This document shows positions 43,357 through 52,123 of a stretch of 64,000 nt of DNA, in pieces. Below the pieces are notes generated by a model. The model searched no databases and had not been told where the DNA came from. It saw nothing but the letters and a program-made list of their open reading frames with translations. The stretch is from positions 1-64,000 of the forward strand of contig JAIELF010000038.1 in assembly GCA_019753235.1 (NCBI GenBank), read 5' to 3'. The stretch is from a bacterium (lineage in GTDB: Bacteria; Planctomycetota; Planctomycetia; Kolteriales; Kolteriaceae). Numbering within the stretch: the first letter of the stretch is position 1; each line of letters begins with the position of its first letter. The position numbers and the translations under genes are program-made.

Positions 43357-44298
43357 TCATTCCTGAACCAAAAACTGCTTCATCTGTGAGTCGGAGGGGA
43401 TTCCCTTTCGGCCGCCGATCTCTCGGCACGCCATCCCTGCTGCCCAGGTCGCCAGCCGTAGGCAACGAGCCACATCCCACGCACTCAACTGCCCATACAT
43501 AAATCCCGCTTGAAACACCGCTCCCGATCCCGTCCGATCGACCAAAGGTACATCCACCCCGGCCTGAAACAGCGTCTGCCGACCGCTCGCGTAATGCGCT
43601 CCTTCCGTCACGGAGTAAACTACGGTTGGCACCTCCAGCAACACTTGCATCGCGTACGCCGCCCGCGAAGGGTCGGTCTCTTTGGTCCACTCGGCAGCGG
43701 TCCAAGCGTCGGCCATTGCCCAATCCACATGCCGAAGCGATTTCAAATGCCGATGGTCGAGTGGATGATCCAGACAGGCAACCACCTTCATCCCCGCTTG
43801 CTTGGCAGATTCCAGCAGACCACTTTCGAGGATTGCCGGCGAGATTTCTACATGCAGCAAGCGGGCTTGATCGAACCACTTTGTCCAGAGCTGTTCCTGA
43901 ACGAGCCAGTCGATCACGGGACCTTGACGCGGATCATCCACCACGGCTCGCTGGCCGTTACGATGATCGATAAGGATGATGTTCTCTAGGCCCTCGACAT
44001 CTTCGCGTCGATGCAGGGCGTCGGTCTCGATCCCCTCTTGCGTCAGGTCATCAATGATTCGTTGCGAGTGTTCGTCGAAGCCGATCCTGCTGACGAGTCG
44101 ACAACGGAGTTTCCATCGCCGAAGCGCGATCAATGCCGTGGTCGAGATCCCGCCGACGATTTCTTCCGTCCGGATCGCTTTGACCCGTTCGTTGGGGCTC
44201 GGAATTCTCGGCACGACGATGAATCGATCCCAGCTCACTCGCCCGACGCCCACGACATCGACGGCGGCCCGGGCAGTATTCGAGGGATCTTTCGCCAT
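43357..44298 (-). CDS. PfkB-family carbohydrate kinase homologue lacking the catalytic Asp
   Basis: 313 residues with a ribokinase-like fold: WDRFIVVPRIPSPNERVKA near the start, VGGISTTALIALRRWK for the GG motif, and a C-terminal half with VYSVTEGAHYA. The family signature 2, DTxGAGDxF, reads DRTGSGAVF, so the catalytic base Asp is Ala260. The following GGRKGIPS matches active members. Either the enzyme uses another base, or it is a non-catalytic sugar-binding homologue. The start codon overlaps, in the palindrome CCATGG, with the start of a small plus-strand frame. Confidence 0.8.
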   Translation of the reverse strand: MAKDPSNTARAAVDVVGVGRVSWDRFIVVPRIPSPNERVKAIRTEEIVGGISTTALIALRRWKLRCRLVSRIGFDEHSQRIIDDLTQEGIETDALHRREDVEGLENIILIDHRNGQRAVVDDPRQGPVIDWLVQEQLWTKWFDQARLLHVEISPAILESGLLESAKQAGMKVVACLDHPLDHRHLKSLRHVDWAMADAWTAAEWTKETDPSRAAYAMQVLLEVPTVVYSVTEGAHYASGRQTLFQAGVDVPLVDRTGSGAVFQAGFMYGQLSAWDVARCLRLATWAAGMACREIGGRKGIPSDSQMKQFLVQE

Positions 44299-44545
44299 GG
44301 AGCCGCACCTTCCTGCGCTGGCTTGCCCGCGTTGCGGACCGATTCACCCATGCGCCGTAGCCAAAGAGCCTTCTGGGGCAGATGCCGACTCCTTTGTCGA
44401 AGCGTACGCAAGGCTCTCGGCCGAAACAAGAAAATCGACGTTAAGGATCGAGCAGGACCGGCCGTTCGGTTATCTTCAGTTGACAGGGGAATTCAGCACG
44501 CGGGCGGCGTCTGGCGATCACGAGGCGGGGGGGCACAGACCATGA
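44297..44545 (+). CDS. Possible small protein coupled to the downstream SDR
   Basis: 82 residues with no recognised family. It opens MEPHLPALACPRCGPIHPC, a CPxC-HPC pattern that could bind zinc, then is mostly polar with no helix pattern. Its stop overlaps the SDR ATG (ATGA at 44542-44545), the coupling seen elsewhere in this genome. Its own start shares bases with the PfkB start on the opposite strand and no ribosome site is visible. Weak call; it may only be the leader of the SDR message. Confidence 0.3.
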   Translation: MEPHLPALACPRCGPIHPCAVAKEPSGADADSFVEAYARLSAETRKSTLRIEQDRPFGYLQLTGEFSTRAASGDHEAGGHRP

Positions 44546-45417
44546 CACAAGTGGCGGGAAAGACGGTTCTGATCACCGGGGCCGGCATGGGGATGGGTCA
44601 GCGCCATGCGCAGGTCGCCGCCGAGCGCGGCGCTCGGAGAATCATTCTTTGGGACATTAATCAGGATGCTGCAGAGCAAACGGCCGAGCCACTCCGGCGA
44701 TCGGGAACACGGGCTGACACTTTTCGCGTGGATGTTTCGAGTGTCGACCAGATCGACGATGCCGCCGACCGCGTGCAGAGCGAGATCGGCCCGGTGGAAA
44801 TTCTGTTCAACAATGCCGGCATCGTGACGCCGGGAGCTTTCATGAATCATTCGGCCCGCGACATTGACCGGACCATTCAGGTGAACACGCTGGGGATCAT
44901 GCACGTTGCGCGAGCGTTTTTGCCCGCGATGGTGAGAACTCCCTCGGCGCATCTGGTCAACATTTCGTCTGCGTCGGCGTTGATGCCTTTGCCTTACGGA
45001 TCGGTGTATGCCGCCAGCAAATGGGCCGCGTATTGCTGGTCAGAGTCTCTCCGCATCGAATTGGAGGATAGCCATCCTCACGTGAAGGTCACGACCGTAT
45101 GCCCCGCGTTCGTCGCCACGGGGATGTTTGAAGGGGCAAGCGCTCCGCGCTCGACTCGATTTCTCACCACGGACGAAATTGTCTCCGCCATCTGGAAGGG
45201 GCTCGAGAAGAATCGGCCGATCGTGATGGCGCCGGCGATGACGCGGATTGTCCTTCCGCTTCGGGCATTTCTGCCATTGTCCATATTCGATTTTCTGGGG
45301 CGTAACATCTTCAAAAGTTACTCGGCCATGAAGACGCTCAAAGGACGCGGACCCGCTCCGTCGAGCCCTCCTCATGTTCCGAGCCCCTCTCGCGCGAGCG
45401 AATCAGTTCATCGATAG
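44542..45417 (+). CDS. Short-chain dehydrogenase/reductase
   Basis: 291 residues from the ATG at 44542; a longer in-frame reading from 44011 lies antisense to the PfkB gene and is rejected. Classical SDR: TGAGMGMGQRHAQVA cofactor loop (slightly unusual GMGMG for GxGxG), LWDINQDA, FNNAGIVTP, VNISSASALMPL with the catalytic Ser, and YAASKWAAYC with Tyr and Lys. The C-terminus is basic and Pro/Ser rich with a hydrophobic stretch (IVLPLRAFLPLSIFDFLG) that may associate with the membrane, as in lipid-acting SDRs. Substrate unknown. Confidence 0.88.
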   Translation: MTQVAGKTVLITGAGMGMGQRHAQVAAERGARRIILWDINQDAAEQTAEPLRRSGTRADTFRVDVSSVDQIDDAADRVQSEIGPVEILFNNAGIVTPGAFMNHSARDIDRTIQVNTLGIMHVARAFLPAMVRTPSAHLVNISSASALMPLPYGSVYAASKWAAYCWSESLRIELEDSHPHVKVTTVCPAFVATGMFEGASAPRSTRFLTTDEIVSAIWKGLEKNRPIVMAPAMTRIVLPLRAFLPLSIFDFLGRNIFKSYSAMKTLKGRGPAPSSPPHVPSPSRASESVHR

Positions 45418-45444
45418 GACGTTAAATAAGAGAGATGAGTGACG

Positions 45445-47139
45445 CTATCGCGACGCAACGCGACCGCCGGATAGGGCCCGTTGAATGGCAGCATCCAATG
45501 AGCGGAGGCTTTGCGGATCTCCCCCTTCGCCCTTGAAGTAGACTTTGCCTGCTCGGTCGACCAGAACCACCGTTGGGTAGGCAGAAACTTGAAAATGATC
45601 GCGAAGTTCGCTGGGCTCTTCCATCGGACTGACCACGACGGGATAGCGAATGCTGAATTGCCGAACCGCATCGTCGGCGGACTTAAGAGCGGCGCTGGTT
45701 TGCCCGTACTCACAGGCAACGCCCACGATGTGTAAGCCCATCGCGGCATAACGATCATGAAGCTCATTGAGAGCGGGGATCGCGCGTCGGCAAGGGCCGC
45801 ACCAACTTCCAAAGAAGTCCAACAAGATCAGGTCGCCCGCCAGCGCGCCGACCGGCTGCTTCTTTCCATCAAGGTCATAAACCCGAGCATACTCGAGCCC
45901 CGTCCCACCAAATGCGAGCTTCGGCCGAACCGAGCCCGATGAGGCGGGCATGGCTTTCACCCCGGCCAGCGGACTGGCCGTCGTCCCGATCGGCCCACTC
46001 GCGGCGGAACTGCTCGGCGAAGAAAAATCATCGAGCTTCAAATCGCTTGAGCCCGGCAACTTGAGGTCGTTGTCGGCGGGCAAGTCGAGCGGCAAACCTC
46101 CCTTCGGCGCGGGTTTGTCTGCCGGCATGCTGACCGTAGGGCTTTCGGGAAGAGACGTTGATGCCGGACGCGCCGAGGCGGGCGCATCCCAGTCAATATT
46201 ATTGGTGGACGAAGCAGGCGAGGTCGATCGTTCCTTCGGCGCAGGAGGAAGAACTCGGCCCATCGGCTGACCGGTTGCCGCAAAGATCGGGGCGGCAACT
46301 CCTGAACCAATCGGTTGGACGGTACTGACATTCACACTCCCAGCACCCAAGGGTGTGGAAGAAAGCGAAACCGGTGCCGCCGGTGCCGTCCTCGGCAAAT
46401 CAATCCCCGCCGGTGAAGTGGAAAGACGATTCCCAAGCGGGGACCTTCCGGACAAAAAGTTCTCGGGTTGAAGTTGCAGCACAATTCGATCGTCGGGAAC
46501 GCGGGTCGTGACTGCGCCCGCGTAGCGACCGTCTGGTAGGACGCTGACCGCCGAGACCTCGAGCAAAGTCCCCGCCGGGAGTTGCCGAAGTCGGAAGAGG
46601 CCGTTCTCGTCGGTGGCCCCCTCTGCCAAGACCCGGCCCGGCTGACTCGGATCAGTCACCTGCACCGTCACTCGCGGGGCAGCAAGACCACGATCGGAAA
46701 CGACGCGACCGGCAATATCACTCACACTGGCCACCACCCCTGCGGAACTCGGGGCCGCAAATGGTTCGAAGGGCGTACCGCCAGGATTAAGCGGAAGCGC
46801 CGGAGCTTGACCGGCTAAAGGCAACGGAGGAGGCACGGCCGACGAGGGACCCAATGGCCCGTCGGGATACGAGGGATCGGCAGGAACATTCGCGGCGAAT
46901 CGCTCTTGATCGTTCCGATCGAAGGGAACCCTAGGGCCACCGGCCAATCCTGAATCTTCCGACCGACCATTCACGGGAATGCGAACATCGTTGGCGGCCA
47001 GGTCGCGGGCGTAAGGCGTGTCGTCGCGATTGGCCAATTGAAAGCGATTCCCCGTGCAGCCAACCAACGACAAAATCACGCCCACTGCCACCCCCGCGGG
47101 GTGCAGCCGTGCAATCGTCGTTCGGCAGCGAGGCAACAT
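45445..47139 (-). CDS. TlpA-like thioredoxin lipoprotein with a carboxypeptidase-regulatory-like domain
   Basis: 564 residues; ATG preceded by AAGGAG. The signal ends in VILSLVGCTG, a lipobox with Cys28. After a disordered Pro-rich part comes a transthyretin-like/carboxypeptidase-regulatory repeat (about residues 140-220; ISDIAGRV-type start, GATDENGLFRLRQLPAGTLLEV). A Ser/Pro linker then leads to a thioredoxin domain (about residues 425-555) with WCGPC at 446-450, AVSA-type YPTVVLVDRAGKVYFKGEG and a cis-Pro. It probably reduces disulfides or supports cytochrome maturation in the periplasm. The divergent uvrA gene starts 140 bases away. Confidence 0.85.
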   Translation of the reverse strand: MLPRCRTTIARLHPAGVAVGVILSLVGCTGNRFQLANRDDTPYARDLAANDVRIPVNGRSEDSGLAGGPRVPFDRNDQERFAANVPADPSYPDGPLGPSSAVPPPLPLAGQAPALPLNPGGTPFEPFAAPSSAGVVASVSDIAGRVVSDRGLAAPRVTVQVTDPSQPGRVLAEGATDENGLFRLRQLPAGTLLEVSAVSVLPDGRYAGAVTTRVPDDRIVLQLQPENFLSGRSPLGNRLSTSPAGIDLPRTAPAAPVSLSSTPLGAGSVNVSTVQPIGSGVAAPIFAATGQPMGRVLPPAPKERSTSPASSTNNIDWDAPASARPASTSLPESPTVSMPADKPAPKGGLPLDLPADNDLKLPGSSDLKLDDFSSPSSSAASGPIGTTASPLAGVKAMPASSGSVRPKLAFGGTGLEYARVYDLDGKKQPVGALAGDLILLDFFGSWCGPCRRAIPALNELHDRYAAMGLHIVGVACEYGQTSAALKSADDAVRQFSIRYPVVVSPMEEPSELRDHFQVSAYPTVVLVDRAGKVYFKGEGGDPQSLRSLDAAIQRALSGGRVASR

Positions 47140-47280
47140 GACCTAGAATGCTCCTTCCGGGTTCGGTCGACGTCCGACCGGTCGCGATATCATCCAGCGG
47201 GCCCGGGGGCCAAGCGAAAGCGCATCGCGGCAAGATAGTCTTCCCGCTGAGCCGACTTTGTCAAAGGAGCCAGTCCATCT

Positions 47281-50100
47281 GTGGGGGACGACATCCAAGT
47301 ACGTGGTGCCCGAACCCATAATCTCCGGTCGATCGATATAGACATCCCGCGCGGAAAACTCGTCGTCTTCACCGGGGTCAGCGGCTCGGGAAAGAGTTCG
47401 CTGGTCTTCGATACCCTCTGTGCGGAGGGTCAAAGACGTTACATTGAGAGTCTTTCCCCTTTTGTGCGACAGTATCTCGACCAATTGCCCCGGCCCGACG
47501 TCGATTCGATCGACGGACTCCCCCCGACGCTGGCCGTGGCTCAGTCGGGACTCGAACGGGCCCGGCACCCTCGAAGTACGGTCGCGACTCTGACCGAGAT
47601 CCACGACTACTTGCGGCTTCTTTACTCGCGGGCGGGGGATGTTTATTGCCCCCGGTGCGGCCAACCGTTGGGTCAACAGTCCGTCGACGAGATCATCGCC
47701 GCCATCACGTCGCTCCCCGAAGGATCCCGATTGCACCTGTTGGCTCCCTTGATTCGCGGGAAGAAAGGCGCCCACCAAGAGGCGCTCGATCGCATCCGCC
47801 GAGAGGGTTTCGTCCGCGCGAGGATCGATGGCCAGATCGTTGGCATCGACGATCTCCCCGTGATCGATCCCAGTCGGCCGCACGAAATTGAGATGGTGGT
47901 TGATCGCCAAATCGTCCGAGCCGATCAAAGGGCCCGCCTGAGCGAATCGATCACCACCGCTCTGCGATTCGGGCAAGGGACGCTCCTTGTCTCTCACTCT
48001 TTGTCGGCCACGCAGACGCCAACCGACCTCGTCTTCAACACGCGACTAGCGTGTATCGACTGCGGCATCAGCATCCACGATCTGGAGCCACGCACTTTTA
48101 GTTTCAATAGTCCCTACGGTGCTTGCCCTGATTGCCAGGGACTCGGAATGGTTCAAGAGATATCGCGAGAAAAGGTTGTCCCAGACCCGAACCGGAGCTT
48201 GGCCGACGGTGCGCTTGCCCCCTTTCAAACCACCAACGGCCAGACATCGACAAAGCTTTTACGGGATTTGCAAGCCTGGGCCGAGGGACGCGACTTCCAG
48301 CTAATCCCTTACAAAACACTCTCGGAGACACAAAAAGAACAGCTTTGGAGCGGGACACCGAACTTTGTCGGGATCGAGGCTCGGCTCCGGTCGGCACTCC
48401 ATTCCGATGACCCATCGGCTCTCGAATGGGCCCTCGCTTATACCGATGACGCCAACTGCCCAAGCTGCCACGGCCAGCGACTGGGTCCCGAAGGGCGAAG
48501 CGTGAAGGTCGGCTCGCAGACGCTTCCCACACTCCTGTCGCGAACCATTTCGCAAGCTCGAACCGATCTCGCGGGTCTGTCGATTCGCTCGGATCGCGCG
48601 GAACTGGCGCGGCCTTTGGTCGAAGAAGTCCAGCGGCGGTTGTCGTTTCTCGACCGCGTCGGCGTGGGGTACATCGCGCTCGATCGACCCGTATGGACTC
48701 TTTCGGGCGGCGAGGCCCAGCGGATTCGGCTGGCAAGTGCTGTGGGATCGGGGCTCCAAGGCGTTTGTTACATCTTGGATGAGCCAACCATGGGATTGCA
48801 CGCGCGCGACACCGCGAGGCTACTCGATGTCATCGGCGAACTCCGTCAACAAGGAAGCACGGTTCTCGTCGTTGAACATGATGAGCAAGCGATGGAGCGA
48901 GCCGACTGGATCGTCGATCTCGGACCAGGTGCCGGCCGCCAAGGAGGGGAAGTTGTCGCCCAAGGGACACCCGACCATTTCAAAACGGCCCAAAGCATCA
49001 CCCGTGATTATTGGACCGGACAAACCCGAATCGAACGCCCATCTACAGAGAGAATCATCCCAGCCCATGCGGACGCGATTCTTCTCGAAGGAGTCACGCA
49101 TCGCAATCTTCAAGAGCAAACCGTGCGAATCCCACTGGGGCAATTGGTCGCCATCACCGGCGTGAGCGGATCCGGGAAGAGTACCCTTATCCTTGATGTC
49201 CTTCTCCCGTCCCTTCGTGAAAAGCTACGTGGGAGTTCGGTGACATCACACTGTCAACAGATCACCGGTTGGGAAGCGATCAAGGGAGTCGTCGAAGTCG
49301 ATCAACGACCGATCGGCCGAACGCCTCGGTCATGCCCCGCCACGTTCGTCGAGATCATGGATCCTATCCGCCGAGTCTTTGCTCAATCTAAAGAGGCCAA
49401 GCTCCGAGGCTATTCAGCCGGTCGATTTAGTTTCAACAACAAGGAAGGTCGTTGCCCCGAATGCGAAGGGCTGGGGGCTCGCCGGGTCGAGATCGCTTTC
49501 TTGCCAGAAACGTACGCGGCATGTCGAACCTGTCGAGGCAAGAGGTTTCATCGTCAAACGCTCTCGCTGCGGTTCAAGGGAAAGTCGATCGGCGATGTCC
49601 TTGACATGACCGTTCGCGAAGCCCTCGAATTCTTCGTTAACCATTCGGCGATCGCGCGGTCGCTGACAACCTTGGTGAGTGTCGGGCTCGACTATCTGTC
49701 GTTGGGTCAGTGGGCGACCACGCTCTCTGGAGGCGAAGCGCAGCGGCTGAAACTCGCCAAAGAACTCGCAAGACCCAAGGCCGAACCGACTCTTTATGTC
49801 CTCGACGAGCCCACCACCGGCCTCCATTTTCAAGACGTCGATCGGCTGCTTCAGTTACTATCGCGACTGGTTGCCGAGGGGCACTCCGTAATCGTGATCG
49901 AACACCACCTAGACTTAATTGCCGCGGCCGACTGGGTCATAGATCTTGGTCCCGAAGGAGGCGCGGAGGGGGGCCAAATCGTGGCGGAGGGAACACCCAT
50001 GGAAGTTTCTTCCCGAGGCAAAGGAGCCACCGCTGCCGCACTGGCTCGCCGAAAACAGCCCCATCTTAGAACACCGGCTAAAGAGGGCTTCAATCCATAA
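47281..50100 (+). CDS. uvrA: UvrA excinuclease subunit (divergent class)
   Basis: 939 residues; GTG with AAAGGAG 11 bases upstream. DNA-damage sensor of nucleotide excision repair. Two ABC modules: Walker A at 32-40 (GVSGSGKSS) and a second near residue 628 (GVSGSGKST), signature motifs [11 protein letters not shown] and [11 protein letters not shown], and Walker B regions [10 protein letters not shown] and [10 protein letters not shown]. Zinc cysteines: [13 protein letters not shown] and CRTCRGKRF. The signature region [40 protein letters not shown] departs from the usual ISIEQKTTSxNPRSTVGT, so it may be a second UvrA of the organism rather than the main copy. Both Walker motifs are intact. 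Confidence 0.9.
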   Translation: MGDDIQVRGARTHNLRSIDIDIPRGKLVVFTGVSGSGKSSLVFDTLCAEGQRRYIESLSPFVRQYLDQLPRPDVDSIDGLPPTLAVAQSGLERARHPRSTVATLTEIHDYLRLLYSRAGDVYCPRCGQPLGQQSVDEIIAAITSLPEGSRLHLLAPLIRGKKGAHQEALDRIRREGFVRARIDGQIVGIDDLPVIDPSRPHEIEMVVDRQIVRADQRARLSESITTALRFGQGTLLVSHSLSATQTPTDLVFNTRLACIDCGISIHDLEPRTFSFNSPYGACPDCQGLGMVQEISREKVVPDPNRSLADGALAPFQTTNGQTSTKLLRDLQAWAEGRDFQLIPYKTLSETQKEQLWSGTPNFVGIEARLRSALHSDDPSALEWALAYTDDANCPSCHGQRLGPEGRSVKVGSQTLPTLLSRTISQARTDLAGLSIRSDRAELARPLVEEVQRRLSFLDRVGVGYIALDRPVWTLSGGEAQRIRLASAVGSGLQGVCYILDEPTMGLHARDTARLLDVIGELRQQGSTVLVVEHDEQAMERADWIVDLGPGAGRQGGEVVAQGTPDHFKTAQSITRDYWTGQTRIERPSTERIIPAHADAILLEGVTHRNLQEQTVRIPLGQLVAITGVSGSGKSTLILDVLLPSLREKLRGSSVTSHCQQITGWEAIKGVVEVDQRPIGRTPRSCPATFVEIMDPIRRVFAQSKEAKLRGYSAGRFSFNNKEGRCPECEGLGARRVEIAFLPETYAACRTCRGKRFHRQTLSLRFKGKSIGDVLDMTVREALEFFVNHSAIARSLTTLVSVGLDYLSLGQWATTLSGGEAQRLKLAKELARPKAEPTLYVLDEPTTGLHFQDVDRLLQLLSRLVAEGHSVIVIEHHLDLIAAADWVIDLGPEGGAEGGQIVAEGTPMEVSSRGKGATAAALARRKQPHLRTPAKEGFNP

Positions 50101-50215
50101 AACAAGGCGACTGGTGCTTGGCTCGCGAACACGCTGCCGGAAAACCAACGGGACGATCTATCGCCCCGTCGCAAGGCGACCGGGTGAAATGCGAGCGGTC
50201 TCTTGATCGAGGAGG

Positions 50216-52123
50216 ATGAACTTGTCCGTGGCAGCCACTTCCGATAGCCCGCGTACTTTGTTTACCGACGAACGAGTTCGGATTCCCACTCGGCTCTTCT
50301 CCATATCATCCCAAGCGGTCCAGCATATCGTCTTAATGATGGAGAATCTGATTCGCGAGAAGCGCTCGGCCGGGCTCCCTTGTGTGCTTGGCTTGCCGAC
50401 CGGTTCGACGCCGGTGAGCGTCTATCGCGAATTGGTTCGGCTCCATCGCGAAGAGGGTCTCGACTTCTCGCAGGTCATCACCTTCAACCTTGACGAATAC
50501 TTCCCTATGCCGCGAGAAGAACAGCAAAGCTACTGGCGCTTCATGCACGACAACTTGTTCTCGCACGTCAATGTTCGACCGGAGAACATTCATATCCCCG
50601 ATGGGACCGGCTCGATCGACGATGTCGAGGCCAGCGCCATCAACTTTGAACAAGCGATCAAGCGGGCCGGCGGCATCGATCTGATGTTGTTGGGGATCGG
50701 CCGAACCGGTCATATCGGCTTCAATGAACCAGGCGCCAGCCCACTCTCCCGGACGAGGCTCGTACGCCTCGACCCGGTCAGCCGGCGCGATAACGCTAGC
50801 AGTTTTCATGGCGAGGAGAATGTCCCGACGCATGCGGTCACGATGGGTATCGCGACCATTCTCGAAGCTCGCAAGATTGTGTTGATGGCCTTCGGCGAGC
50901 ATAAGTCCGCGATTGTTCGCAAAGCTCTCGAAGAGCCTGCGGGCGAGTCTTGCCCTGCGAGTTTTCTGCAGAATCATCAGCAGGCGGTCTTTGTCATCGA
51001 TGAACCAGCCGCCAGCGACCTGACCGCGGTCACGACGCCTTGGGTCACCGGCATGGTTGATTGGAACCCCGATTTGATTCGCCGAGCCGTTCTTTGGCTC
51101 AGCATGCAGGCGGGTAAAGGGCTGCTCAAGCTAACGTCCGATGATTATCGGGCCCACAATCTCCATGAACTCCTCCGCGAGCATGGGCCCGCGTCGAAGC
51201 TGGGCAAAGAGATCTTTCGCGATCGGCTCGAGACGATTTGCGAACATCCCGCGGGAGAAACCCCGACCCGTGTTCTCTGCTTCAGCCCTCATCCCGACGA
51301 CGATGTCATCAGTATGGGCGGAACACTGATTCGTCTTCAAGAAGATGGGCACGACGTTCATGTTGCTTACATGACCAACGGCAATGTCGCCGTCCACGAC
51401 CACGAGGCGATCCGCTTTGCCAATTTCGTTTCCGAGTTCAATCAGACTTTCGGTTTGGCGGCAGAACAGACGACATCGTTGGAATCAAAGATCCGATCGT
51501 TCCTTTCGGGCAAGCATGCCGGCCAGACCGACTCGGATGAAGTCCTGGCGATTAAAGCCCTCGTGCGAAAGACCGAAGCGATCGCGGCAACCCAAGCGAT
51601 CCATATCGGCGAAGAGAATCTGCACTTTCTGGACCTGCCTTTCTACCGCACGGGGCAGGTTCGCAAGCGTCCTTTGAGTGAGGCGGATATAGAGATTGTG
51701 GTGCGTCTCTTAGAGACTCTTTGCCCCTCCCAGATTTATGTGGCCGGCGATTTGGCCGACCCACACGGAACCCATCGAACCTGTGCGATGGCCGTTTTCG
51801 AAGCCGTTCGTCGCTATCGGGCCGGCGGCGGTCAGCTCGAAGTCTGGCTGTATCGTGGTGCCTGGCAAGAGTACGAACCGCACCAGATTGAAAGAGCCGT
51901 CCCGCTGACGCCGTACGATCTGCAGCGAAAGCGAACCGCGATTTTTCGGCATCAATCGCAGAAAGACGGAGCGATGTTCATGGGCTCGACGGATAAGCGC
52001 GAGTTTTGGCAGCGGGCTGAGGATCGGAATCGACAAACCGCCGCCCTCTACGACAGGCTTGGCTTGCCTGAGTATTTTGCCATGGAAGGCTTTGTCCTCT
52101 GGAAGGGAGAGACAATCGCATGA
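50216..52123 (+). CDS. NagB-like isomerase/deaminase - PIG-L deacetylase fusion
   Basis: 635 residues from the ATG at 50216. That ATG touches GAGGAGG; TTG at 50222, six bases on, is a better-spaced alternative. Residues about 20-300 follow glucosamine-6-phosphate deaminase: GLPTGSTP, FNLDEYF, and GIGRTGHIGFNEP. In E. coli NagB the last motif is GVGNDGHIAFNEP; the catalytic Asp is Thr164 here, with His166 and Glu171 kept. Residues about 350-630 form a PIG-L/LmbE domain with SPHPDDD (His359) and DPHGTH, normally a zinc-dependent N-acetylglucosaminyl deacetylase. The pair could deacetylate and then isomerise/deaminate an amino sugar, or act on another sugar phosphate. The stop overlaps the ABC gene start. 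Confidence 0.82.
   Translation: MNLSVAATSDSPRTLFTDERVRIPTRLFSISSQAVQHIVLMMENLIREKRSAGLPCVLGLPTGSTPVSVYRELVRLHREEGLDFSQVITFNLDEYFPMPREEQQSYWRFMHDNLFSHVNVRPENIHIPDGTGSIDDVEASAINFEQAIKRAGGIDLMLLGIGRTGHIGFNEPGASPLSRTRLVRLDPVSRRDNASSFHGEENVPTHAVTMGIATILEARKIVLMAFGEHKSAIVRKALEEPAGESCPASFLQNHQQAVFVIDEPAASDLTAVTTPWVTGMVDWNPDLIRRAVLWLSMQAGKGLLKLTSDDYRAHNLHELLREHGPASKLGKEIFRDRLETICEHPAGETPTRVLCFSPHPDDDVISMGGTLIRLQEDGHDVHVAYMTNGNVAVHDHEAIRFANFVSEFNQTFGLAAEQTTSLESKIRSFLSGKHAGQTDSDEVLAIKALVRKTEAIAATQAIHIGEENLHFLDLPFYRTGQVRKRPLSEADIEIVVRLLETLCPSQIYVAGDLADPHGTHRTCAMAVFEAVRRYRAGGGQLEVWLYRGAWQEYEPHQIERAVPLTPYDLQRKRTAIFRHQSQKDGAMFMGSTDKREFWQRAEDRNRQTAALYDRLGLPEYFAMEGFVLWKGETIA

Noticed and set aside
44011-44541. 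N-terminal extension of the SDR gene from 44011
   Set aside because: The 177 extra residues are antisense to the PfkB gene and show no similarity; the SDR cofactor loop begins right after the ATG at 44542.
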